Assembly (NCBI RefSeq): GCF_900187045.1
Contig: NZ_LT906453.1
Coordinates: forward strand, 2,480,001 to 2,544,000
DNA from: Dermatophilus congolensis
GTDB taxonomy: Bacteria > Actinomycetota > Actinomycetes > Actinomycetales > Dermatophilaceae
Length of the DNA: 64,000 nucleotides
Direction: 5' to 3'
A model generated the notes under the pieces. It worked only from the letters and a program-made list of their open reading frames with translations, ran no database searches and was not told the DNA's origin. Every line of letters begins with the position of its first letter. Position 1 is the first letter of the stretch. A program made the position numbers and the translations under genes. Positions 1-7,504 of the stretch are shown here, piece after piece.

Positions 1-418
1 CGTACCACGGGTCAGCCATACCAACATCACCCGAAGCCACCGCAGCTGGATCAAACTCGCGAATCATCCGGATCTTTCCCTCAGCATCACCATCCCCACC
101 AGCCAACGAACGCAACATACGCTCGTGCCGATAATCCGCAGGCAACAGCAAATCCACCTCACCAAACCACCCCACCTCAAACTGCCTCGCCCGATGCCCA
201 GCAAAACCCGAATCCGCAACCCCATGACGCCGTAACGCCGCCACCGCACGCCGATCCATCCCATTGCCCACCTCTTCAGCTGAAACCCCACACGAAGACA
301 CCTCCACCACATCCCCCAACCCCTGGCTGTCCACAGCGGCACGCACCATGAACTCCGCCATCGGAGAACGACAAATGTTGCCCCAACACACCGTCATCAC
401 ACGACACACCTCAGTCAT
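1..418 (-). CDS. Low-molecular-weight protein-tyrosine phosphatase, 3' end cut by window edge
   Basis: The reading frame starts at ATG 416-418 and stays open to the window edge, giving 139 residues with the C-terminus missing. Near the N-terminus is the Cx5R phosphate loop, CWGNICRS, with Cys11 as the expected nucleophile and Arg17. It is followed by PMAEF, typical of LMW phosphatases and arsenate-reductase relatives. A DPWY motif lies at residues 136-139; the Asp of this DP motif is the general acid in the family. The enzyme should remove phosphate from tyrosine residues in the cytoplasm. In many bacteria such phosphatases partner with exopolysaccharide tyrosine kinases, but no kinase is visible here. 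It is divergent from kgd. The start is chosen because the P-loop follows within ten residues; the ATG at codon 8 is an alternative. Confidence 0.88.
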   Translation of the reverse strand, partial: MTEVCRVMTVCWGNICRSPMAEFMVRAAVDSQGLGDVVEVSSCGVSAEEVGNGMDRRAVAALRRHGVADSGFAGHRARQFEVGWFGEVDLLLPADYRHERMLRSLAGGDGDAEGKIRMIREFDPAAVASGDVGMADPWY

Positions 419-734
419 GCCCGCGAGTATGCCAACCCCAGCGGACCAACCCAACCCCCTTCCACACCACCCCAAAACCACCCCACCCGAACAGCATCAA
501 CACCACCCCACCAACCCCAGACACACATACGCCAACCGCTTCCGCAAAGACCGCCGAGATGTGACATGCGACATGTAGTGTGGTTCGTAAAGGATTGCCG
601 AGACGGACTCGTTCCACTCGTCGCCAACGATCACGGAAAATGCACTCATCACACCGTGACCGGCCCACCAACGACGACGTGAGGCATCCGTCCGGTAGAC
701 AACGCAGTCGCCACAACGAAAGAGGCGTTTCCTC
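419..734. other. Divergent intergenic region between the phosphatase and kgd
   Basis: These 316 bases separate two divergent genes and must hold both promoters. The first part is C/A-rich; no clear sigma-factor hexamers or strong hairpin could be picked out by eye. A purine-rich stretch, GAAAGAGG, at about 718-725 is a plausible ribosome binding site for the GTG start of kgd at 735. No convincing small gene was found; the overlapping reading frames are C-rich shadows. Confidence 0.5.
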
Positions 735-3700
735 GTGTCCCAGCAGCCGCCCAACGACTCACCGTCGACCTCGTTCGGAGCCAACTCCTGGCTTGTGGAC
801 GAAATGTACGAGCAATACAAAGCCGACAAAAACTCAGTCGACAGCTCATGGTGGCCCCTCTTCCAAGAACGCGACGCCCAAGCAACCCCCACACCCCCAA
901 CCACACCCCACGACATCGGCACCAGCAACCCCCCACGTGCCAGCCACACCGACACCACCCCCACCACCACACCAGCCTCACCCGCCCGCCAAGCCATCGG
1001 GAAAGGCTCCGCCCCCCTCTCGGGCACACGCACCAACTACGACGTCTCCCGCCGCAGAGAAGCAACCCACTCACCAGCAGCCAACGCCACCGTCATGAGC
1101 TCGGCCGAACCCGCACCCGACCGCGGCATCCGCCACCAGCCCATGCCCGCCCAAATGCCCACACCCCGCGACACCCCCGCCGTACGCCCCACCAACTCCG
1201 ACGCACAAGACACAACCAAAGCCCTCAAAGGCCCAGCAGCCCGCATCGTCAAAAACATGGACGCCAGCATCCATGTCCCCACCGCGACCTCATTCCGGCA
1301 GCTGCCCGCCAAAGCACTCATCGAAAACCGCACCGCAATCAACGCCCACCTCACCCGCAACCGCGGCGGCAAAGTTTCCTTCACCCACATCATCGGCTAC
1401 GCCATCGTCCGGGCACTGCAAACCATGCCCGACATGAACTACAACTTCACCGAAATCGACGGAAAACCCCACGTCGTACATCCCGCACACGTCAACTTCG
1501 GCCTAGCCGTCGACCTACCCAAACCCGACGGCACCCGCTCCCTAGTCGTCCCCAACATCAAAGCCGCCGAACAACTCGACTTCTTCGGCTTCTGGCGCGC
1601 CTACGAAGACCTCGTCGACAAAGCACGCAACAACAAACTCACCGTCGACGACTTCGCCGGCACCACCGTCTCCCTCACCAACCCCGGCGGCATCGGCACC
1701 TTCCAATCAGTCCCCCGCCTCATGCCCGGCCAAGGCACCATCATCGGCGTCGGCTCCATGGACTACCCCGCCGAATGGCAAGGAGCCTCCCCCGAAACCC
1801 TGGCCCGCCACGGCGTCAGCAAAATCATGACCATCAGCAGCACCTACGACCACCGCATCATCCAAGGCGCTGCCTCCGGTGAATTCCTCCGCACCGTGCA
1901 CCAACTCCTGCTCGGCGCCAACAACTTCTACGACGACATCTTCGAATCCCTACGGATCCCCTACGAACCCATCCGCTGGAGCATCGACCACTACGCCGGA
2001 CACGAAGACGACCTATCCAAAACCGTCCGCGTCCAACAACTCATCCACGCCTACCGAGTCCGCGGACACCTCCTAGCCGATCTCGACCCACTCGAATACC
2101 GGCAACGCATCCACCCAGACCTCCAACTAGCCAACCACAACCTCACCATCTGGGACCTCGACCGCAAATTCGCCACCGGTGGCTTCGGCGGAAAACCCGC
2201 CATGACCCTGCGCGAAATCCTCGCCGTCTGCCAAGACTCCTACTGCCGCACCATCGGCGCCGAATACATGCACATCCAGGACCCCGAAGAGCGCGCCTGG
2301 ATGCAAACCAAAATCGAAGTCCCCCGCGAAAAAACACCGCGCGAAGAACAAATGCGCATCCTGCGCCGCCTCAACTCGGCAGAAGCATTCGAAACCTTCC
2401 TCCAAACCAAATACGTCGGCCAAAAACGCTTCAGCCTCGAAGGCGCCGAATCAGCCATCGTGCTCCTGGACCAGATACTCCTAGAGTCCGCTCGCGAAGG
2501 CATGGACGAAGTCTGCATTGGCATGCCCCACCGCGGACGCCTCAACGTCCTAGCCAACATCGCTGGCAAAAGCTACGGACAAATCTTCTCCGAATTCGAC
2601 GGCACCCGCGCCCCCGGCAACGCCCAAGGCTCCGGCGACGTGAAATACCACCTCGGCACCGAAGGAACCTTCACCGCCGAAACCGGCGAACAAACCAAGG
2701 TCTACCTCGCCGCCAACCCCTCCCACCTCGAAGCCGTCAACCCAGTCCTTGAAGGAATCGTGCGAGCCAAACAAGACCGGCTCGACAAACACGGCGAAGC
2801 ATTCACCGTCCTGCCCATCCTCATGCACGGAGACGCCGCCTTCGCAGGACAAGGCGTCGTTATGGAAACACTGCAGCTATCCCAGCTACGCGGATACCGA
2901 ACCGGCGGCACCATCCACGTCATCGTCAACAACCAAGTCGGATTCACCACCGCCCCCAGCTCCTCGCGCAGCTCCGTCTACTCCTCGGACCTGGCACGCT
3001 GCATCCAAGCCCCCATCTTCCACGTCAACGGCGACGACCCCGAAGCAGTCGTGCGCGTAGCCACCCTCGCCTACGAATTCAGACAAAAATTCGCCACCGA
3101 CGTTGTTATCGACCTCGTCTGCTACCGCCGGCGCGGACACAACGAAGGCGACGACCCCTCGATGACCCAACCCATCATGTACAACCTCATCGAGGCCAAA
3201 CGCTCCTCCCGCAAGCTCTACACCGAAGCCCTCATCGGCCGCGGCGACATCACCGAAGAAGACGCCGACGCCGCCCTGAAGGACTACCAATCCCGCCTCG
3301 AGCAGGTCTTCCTCGAAACCCGGGAAGCAGCAAAACACCCCGAACAACAAGGCACACTCGAAATGCCCTCCGCGCAAGTCGAAGACGAACGCGCCCCCCT
3401 ACGCCGCATCAGCACAGCCATCGACAAAGACCTCCTCGAACGTCTCGGTGACGCCTGGGTCAACGTCCCCGACGGATTCACCGTCCACAAAAAACTGATG
3501 AAGGTCCTCGAAAACCGGCAAAAAATGACCCGCGAGGGCAACATCGACTGGGCCATGGGCGAACTACTCGCCTTCGGATCACTCCTGACCGAAGGCACCC
3601 CGGTACGTGTCACCGGACAAGACACCCGCCGCGGCACCTTCACCCAACGCCACGCCGTCCTCATCGACCGCAACACCGCCGAAGAATGGACACCACTGCT

Positions 3701-4574
3701 CTACCTCGGCAACCAAGCCCGCCTATGGACCTACGACTCGATGCTCTCCGAATTCGCCTGCATGGGATTCGAATACGGATACTCCGTCGAACGTCCCGAC
3801 GCGCTGGTTTGCTGGGAAGGACAATTCGGCGACTTCGCTAACGGCGCCCAAACCATCATCGATGAATTCATTTCCTCCTCCGAGCAGAAATGGAACCAGC
3901 GCAGCTCTGTTGTTCTTCTCCTCCCCCACGGATACGAAGGACAAGGCCCAGACCACAGCTCCGCCCGCATCGAGCGCTACCTACAACTCTGCGCCCAAGA
4001 CAACATGACCGTCGCGCACCCCTCAACCCCAGCCTCCTACTTCCACCTCCTGCGCGCACAGGCATATACCCGCCCCCGAAAACCACTCATCGTGGCAACC
4101 CCCAAACAACTACTACGCCGCAAAGAAGCCGTCAGCTCCATCGAAGAATTCACCACCGGCAGCTTCCAACCCGTACTGACCGACAGCACCGGCATCAGCG
4201 GCAACAACGTCGACCGCGTCATTGTCTGCTCCGGCCGGGTCTACTACGACCTTGCCGCTGAACGCGAAAAACGCAACGACACAAACACAGCAATCATCCG
4301 ACTCGAACGCCTCTACCCCCTGGCAACCGAAGAGATGAAAAACGAGCTAGCGAAATACCCCAACGCCGAAATCGTGTGGGTCCAAGACGAACCACTCAAC
4401 CAAGGCGCCTGGTCCTTCCTAGCCCTCAACCTCGTCCCCGAGCTGGCAGATAACGGCGAAACCCGCACCTGGAAACGGGTCACCCGACCCGCCTCAGCCG
4501 CGCCCTCCACCGGCTCGGCCAAAATCCACGCAGCCGAACAGGAGAAACTCATCCACCTCGCCTTCGAACGCTAA
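735..4574 (+). CDS. kgd: Multifunctional 2-oxoglutarate dehydrogenase/decarboxylase (Kgd/OdhA type)
   Basis: This 1279-residue protein has the fused actinobacterial architecture. A short N-terminal E1 helper segment (about 1-45) is followed by a Pro/Thr/Ala-rich linker (about 50-165). Next comes an E2-like acyltransferase core (about 165-405) with the TYDHRIIQG motif and catalytic His373. A complete thiamine-diphosphate E1 part follows, with GMPHRGRLN near 596 and HGDAAFAGQG at 698-707. There is no lipoyl domain, as is usual for Kgd, so the lipoyl group must come from another complex subunit. It should decarboxylate 2-oxoglutarate in the TCA cycle, either for the dehydrogenase complex or for carboligation. 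The GTG start sits about 10 nt after GAAAGAGG. A strong hairpin follows the stop. Family members are controlled by phosphorylated FHA proteins (GarA/OdhI); that gene is not here. Confidence 0.96.
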   Translation: MSQQPPNDSPSTSFGANSWLVDEMYEQYKADKNSVDSSWWPLFQERDAQATPTPPTTPHDIGTSNPPRASHTDTTPTTTPASPARQAIGKGSAPLSGTRTNYDVSRRREATHSPAANATVMSSAEPAPDRGIRHQPMPAQMPTPRDTPAVRPTNSDAQDTTKALKGPAARIVKNMDASIHVPTATSFRQLPAKALIENRTAINAHLTRNRGGKVSFTHIIGYAIVRALQTMPDMNYNFTEIDGKPHVVHPAHVNFGLAVDLPKPDGTRSLVVPNIKAAEQLDFFGFWRAYEDLVDKARNNKLTVDDFAGTTVSLTNPGGIGTFQSVPRLMPGQGTIIGVGSMDYPAEWQGASPETLARHGVSKIMTISSTYDHRIIQGAASGEFLRTVHQLLLGANNFYDDIFESLRIPYEPIRWSIDHYAGHEDDLSKTVRVQQLIHAYRVRGHLLADLDPLEYRQRIHPDLQLANHNLTIWDLDRKFATGGFGGKPAMTLREILAVCQDSYCRTIGAEYMHIQDPEERAWMQTKIEVPREKTPREEQMRILRRLNSAEAFETFLQTKYVGQKRFSLEGAESAIVLLDQILLESAREGMDEVCIGMPHRGRLNVLANIAGKSYGQIFSEFDGTRAPGNAQGSGDVKYHLGTEGTFTAETGEQTKVYLAANPSHLEAVNPVLEGIVRAKQDRLDKHGEAFTVLPILMHGDAAFAGQGVVMETLQLSQLRGYRTGGTIHVIVNNQVGFTTAPSSSRSSVYSSDLARCIQAPIFHVNGDDPEAVVRVATLAYEFRQKFATDVVIDLVCYRRRGHNEGDDPSMTQPIMYNLIEAKRSSRKLYTEALIGRGDITEEDADAALKDYQSRLEQVFLETREAAKHPEQQGTLEMPSAQVEDERAPLRRISTAIDKDLLERLGDAWVNVPDGFTVHKKLMKVLENRQKMTREGNIDWAMGELLAFGSLLTEGTPVRVTGQDTRRGTFTQRHAVLIDRNTAEEWTPLLYLGNQARLWTYDSMLSEFACMGFEYGYSVERPDALVCWEGQFGDFANGAQTIIDEFISSSEQKWNQRSSVVLLLPHGYEGQGPDHSSARIERYLQLCAQDNMTVAHPSTPASYFHLLRAQAYTRPRKPLIVATPKQLLRRKEAVSSIEEFTTGSFQPVLTDSTGISGNNVDRVIVCSGRVYYDLAAEREKRNDTNTAIIRLERLYPLATEEMKNELAKYPNAEIVWVQDEPLNQGAWSFLALNLVPELADNGETRTWKRVTRPASAAPSTGSAKIHAAEQEKLIHLAFER

Positions 4575-4582
4575 CCACCCCA

Positions 4583-4616
4583 CCCTGCGCCCGCCCCACA
4601 CCCTGCGGGCGCAGGG
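4583..4616 (+). terminator. Hairpin after kgd
   Basis: A perfect 12-bp inverted repeat (4583-4594 pairing with 4605-4616, G+C-rich) lies just after the kgd stop. It lacks a T tract, as is common in actinobacteria. A second short dyad, GTTCAGG (4628-4634) with CCTGAAC (4639-4645), follows before the next gene. Confidence 0.55.
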
Positions 4617-4680
4617 ACCTGCACCATGTTCAGGGTGTCCTGAACCTGCACACTCACTCCATTGGGGCAGAATAGAACTC

Positions 4681-4857
4681 GTGTACTTCACAGATCGTGG
4701 CATCGAAGAGCTGGAATCCCGGCGCGGCGATGAGATGGTGTCTCTGGAGTGGGTAGCCGAACAGCTACGGACCTTCACCGACCTGAACCCCGAATTCGAG
4801 TCGGCACTGGACCGGTTCGCAACCTGGCTCGCCCGGGTGGATGACGACGAGGATTGA
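4681..4857 (+). CDS. DUF6104 family small protein
   Basis: This 58-residue reading frame starts at GTG 4681 and ends at TGA 4855-4857. It begins VYFTDRGIEELESRRGDE and continues with EWVAEQLRTF, LNPEFE and TWLARVDDDED. The pattern matches a short acidic protein family (DUF6104) commonly found just downstream of the kgd/sucA gene in actinobacteria. Its function is unknown. It lies 106 nt after kgd and 6 nt before the SGNH hydrolase gene, with which it probably forms an operon. It has no signal peptide or membrane segment and should be cytoplasmic. The identification rests on motif memory and gene position. Confidence 0.8.
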   Translation: MYFTDRGIEELESRRGDEMVSLEWVAEQLRTFTDLNPEFESALDRFATWLARVDDDED

Positions 4858-4863
4858 TAACGC

Positions 4864-5565
4864 GTGAGCAACGACGACTACGGCGACGACAGCCTCTACA
4901 CCGACGGGGCAGACATGGACATCCCCACCCAGTTCACTCCTAGCGCCGACTACGTCGCGCATGACGGCCCCAGAGACGTCGGCATCGTCTTTATCGGCGA
5001 CTCCTTCGTCTCCGGATACGGCGACCCCAAAGGCCATGGCTGGGTCTCGCGTGTGGTAGGCCGAACCCAACACCCCGAACTCGACCTCACCACCTACAAC
5101 CTCGGCATCCGCGGCGACTCCTCCGCAGACGTACTCAACAGGTGGCGATCCGAAGGCATGCCCCGGTGGAAAGACCGCCGCGAACGACGCCTAGTCCTCG
5201 GCGTCGGCATCCACGACATCGACCAAGGCCTCACCACAGCTCGCTCCCGCCTCAACCTCGCCAACGTCCTCGACGACGCAACAGCACGAGGCATCAGCCC
5301 CTTCGTGGTCGGCCCAGCCCCCACCTTGGACGAAGAACGCAACGCCAAACTCGAAGTGATCGTTGAAGCACAATCCGACGTGTGCTCGCGCCGCTCCATC
5401 CCCTTCGTCGACTGCTTCTACCCGCTGCTAGAACACGACCAATGGATCTCAGAACTAGCCAGTTCCCGAGACCAGATCCACCCCGGACAAGCTGGCTACG
5501 GGCTCCTGGCCTGGCTCGTTCTTCACGGAGACTGGGCCACCTGGCTCCAAATCCCCCAGGAATAA
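4864..5565 (+). CDS. SGNH/GDSL-family hydrolase
   Basis: This 233-residue protein has the SGNH block I motif FIGDSFVSG with nucleophile Ser47, an Asn-containing NLGIRGDSS block, and a C-terminal DQIHPGQAGY block giving the Asp203/His206 pair. It should be an esterase or lipase acting on an ester bond whose substrate cannot be read from sequence. No signal peptide is visible, so it is probably cytoplasmic. The GTG start is 6 nt after the DUF6104 gene, suggesting cotranscription. The N-terminal 35 residues are acidic and probably disordered. The family call is firm; the biological role is unknown. Confidence 0.88.
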   Translation: MSNDDYGDDSLYTDGADMDIPTQFTPSADYVAHDGPRDVGIVFIGDSFVSGYGDPKGHGWVSRVVGRTQHPELDLTTYNLGIRGDSSADVLNRWRSEGMPRWKDRRERRLVLGVGIHDIDQGLTTARSRLNLANVLDDATARGISPFVVGPAPTLDEERNAKLEVIVEAQSDVCSRRSIPFVDCFYPLLEHDQWISELASSRDQIHPGQAGYGLLAWLVLHGDWATWLQIPQE

Positions 5566-5583
5566 CCCACACCACACCTCACA

Positions 5584-5621
5584 ACTGTGGCGGTGAACCC
5601 AACCGGGTTCACCGCCACAGT
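5584..5621 (+). terminator. Strong hairpin after the SGNH hydrolase gene
   Basis: A perfect 17-bp inverted repeat (5584-5600 and 5605-5621) with a 4-nt loop begins 18 nt after the SGNH hydrolase stop. It has no T tract. Its position suggests transcription ends here before the DUF4097/padR promoter region. Confidence 0.65.
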
Positions 5622-5647
5622 CATATCCCCACCCCGCACCCCTATAC

Positions 5648-5694
5648 ACGCGATATATCTCAACTTACTCTTAAGAAAAAACGACATATCGCGT
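5648..5694 (+). promoter_or_regulatory. Inverted repeat upstream of DUF4097-padR, candidate PadR operator
   Basis: ACGCGATAT at 5648-5656 and its exact reverse complement ATATCGCGT at 5686-5694 flank an A/T-rich stretch. The half-sites lie 38 nt apart. The dyad is 28 nt upstream of the DUF4097 start, where the promoter should be. PadR regulators usually bind such A/T-rich dyads and often control their own operon; the assignment to the downstream PadR is inference. Confidence 0.45.
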
Positions 5695-5721
5695 TCCAGC
5701 GCCCGCCACCGAAAGGCCACC

Positions 5722-6624
5722 ATGACCACCTGGCACATCACCTCCAACACCAGCCGCACCATCGACGACGGACGCCGCCGAAACCTCGTCATCAACACCG
5801 GCGGCGGCTCCATCACCATCACCGGAGGCACCCCCGGCTCCACCGCCATCCTCATCGAAATCGCCAACGTCCGCGGACCAGAACTGACCATCATCGACGA
5901 CGCCACCACCGTCAACATCGGCCACCTACGCAACGGCACCGACTGGAAACAAACGATCAAAGACTGGGTAGGCGTACGCGGCGATGTCAGCGTCGATCTG
6001 AACATCACCGTCCCCCCAGGCACCGACACATCCGTGCGATCCCTACGCGCCCACACCAAAATCAGCGGACTCACCGGACGACTACGCGTCCGCGGCGGCA
6101 CAGGAAGCGTCCGTCTCGACTCCCTCAGCGGAACCATCGACATCATCACCGCCACCGCAGACATCGAAGGAAAACGCATCTCCGGAGACATCAAAACTAA
6201 AACCGCCTCCGGCAACCTCACCCTGGACTCCTCAGCCCCAGCATCGGTGCGCGCCAACACTGTCTCAGGCCTGAGCGACCTATGCCTCACCGGCCGCTCC
6301 CTCATCACCATCAACTCCGGCGCTGGCGACGTACGCATGCGCCTACCTCAACACCAGGGCTACGACCTCACCGCCCACAGCAAAACCGGACACGTCATGG
6401 CCGACGGATCCACCATGATCAACCCACTCAGCGAAAAACGCGGCGGACACCGCTACGACGGAGACCGATCCCTAGCTGCAAAGGTCAAAACCGTCTCCGG
6501 GAACATCGTCCTCACCCGCGGAGAAACGCCACACCACTCCACACCAGGGGTGATCATCACCGGAGGACAACAGCACCGCGGTCCCATCCAAGACACCCTC
6601 CCCGGCGACCGGAAAAACAACTGA
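5722..6624 (+). CDS. DUF4097-family beta-strand repeat protein
   Basis: This 300-residue protein starts at ATG 5722, 8 nt after GAAAGG. It is built of short repeated beta segments with Gly/Ser/Thr turns, such as GGGSITITGG, GGTGSVRLDSLSGT, ISGDIKTKTASGNLTLDSS and KTVSGNIVLTR. This is the DUF4097 putative adhesin-like fold, a parallel beta-solenoid. There is no clear signal peptide or membrane anchor, so a cytoplasmic or membrane-peripheral location is likely. The gene ends one base before a padR gene; DUF4097-PadR pairs are common in actinobacteria and usually form envelope- or stress-related operons. An earlier in-frame start at 5587 lies inside the terminator hairpin and is rejected. Confidence 0.82.
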   Translation: MTTWHITSNTSRTIDDGRRRNLVINTGGGSITITGGTPGSTAILIEIANVRGPELTIIDDATTVNIGHLRNGTDWKQTIKDWVGVRGDVSVDLNITVPPGTDTSVRSLRAHTKISGLTGRLRVRGGTGSVRLDSLSGTIDIITATADIEGKRISGDIKTKTASGNLTLDSSAPASVRANTVSGLSDLCLTGRSLITINSGAGDVRMRLPQHQGYDLTAHSKTGHVMADGSTMINPLSEKRGGHRYDGDRSLAAKVKTVSGNIVLTRGETPHHSTPGVIITGGQQHRGPIQDTLPGDRKNN

Positions 6625-6625
6625 C

Positions 6626-7327
6626 ATGGCCTCACCAGTATTCGGCCACGGACAACTACGCCTCTACCTCCTGGCCATTCTCGACGAGGGCGGCCCCATG
6701 TCCGGTTACGACATCATTCAAGTCATGGAACGGCGGTTCCGCGGGCTCTACTCCCCCAGCGCCGGAACGATTTATCCCCGCCTAGCCAAACTCGAAGACG
6801 AAGGACTCCTGACCCGTCGCGACGAAGGTCGCAAATCTACCTACACCCTCACCAGTGCCGGACGTGAAGAACTCGACTCTCGATCCGAAGAGCTCGAAGG
6901 ACTGCGCGCACATGTCACCAGCTCCTCAGAACAACTCACCGACGAACTGCACCGACGCATGAGCGAAGGCGCAGCGCACCTCACATCACTATTCGGAGCA
7001 GCAGCCGCCGCGTGGGAAAACCAAACCCGATCAGCCACCACCCAAGGCTCAACACGATCCCCGCTGGCAGATATGACCATAGAAGGAATTGAGCGACTAG
7101 CTCGCGACTTCCGTCGAGGTGCAGCCTTCACCGAACACACCACCCCACCTCCACCGCCCCCACCTACCACCCCAGAACCCAACCCCCCCACAACAGATAC
7201 CAACCACCATACCAAGCCCGCCAACATCTCGAGCGAGCAGGTGAACGCCATCATCACCATCCTGCGCGAAACAGCTGACCGCCTCGAAGCAGTGCTAGAA
7301 GAAAACCCTCAACACCACAAAGAGTGA
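6626..7327 (+). CDS. PadR-family transcriptional regulator
   Basis: This 233-residue protein starts one base after the DUF4097 stop. Residues 1-90 form the PadR winged helix, with GGPMSGYDIIQVME, SPSAGTIYPRLAKLEDEGLL and TYTLTSAGREEL. A helical region follows, then a Pro/Thr-rich linker (about 170-195, including a run of eight prolines), then a final helix with NAIITILRETADRLEAVLEE. PadR proteins act as dimeric repressors, and the close coupling suggests autoregulation through the dyad upstream of the operon. The long proline linker and C-terminal helix go beyond a minimal PadR and may be a dimerisation or ligand region. Confidence 0.92.
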   Translation: MASPVFGHGQLRLYLLAILDEGGPMSGYDIIQVMERRFRGLYSPSAGTIYPRLAKLEDEGLLTRRDEGRKSTYTLTSAGREELDSRSEELEGLRAHVTSSSEQLTDELHRRMSEGAAHLTSLFGAAAAAWENQTRSATTQGSTRSPLADMTIEGIERLARDFRRGAAFTEHTTPPPPPPPTTPEPNPPTTDTNHHTKPANISSEQVNAIITILRETADRLEAVLEENPQHHKE

Positions 7328-7504
7328 ATAGGTGGGCCACACACACCAGCCCACCTATATACACACATTCGGAGCGAAAAGCCTTACAGCAATAAGGGCT
7401 TCCAGCAACTACTCGTACACAACACTCACTCTCTCATTGCCAAATACAGCGCTTCTTGCGTCGTAATGTGTCGAAGTACCGACAAACGCCGCGAGGAGCC
7501 AACC
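7328..7504 (+). terminator. Two hairpins between padR and the glycan locus
   Basis: A 10-bp inverted repeat (7328-7337 with 7349-7358) starts directly at the padR stop and is a likely terminator. A second near-perfect stem (AAGCC-TTA at 7379-7386 with TAA-GGGCTT at 7393-7401) follows. The rest of the 177-nt gap should hold the promoter of the next gene; no convincing hexamers were seen. Confidence 0.55.

Noticed and set aside
848-1882. Long Arg/Pro/His-rich reading frame inside kgd
   Set aside because: It is a shadow in a strongly C-biased gene; its composition is typical of out-of-frame translation.
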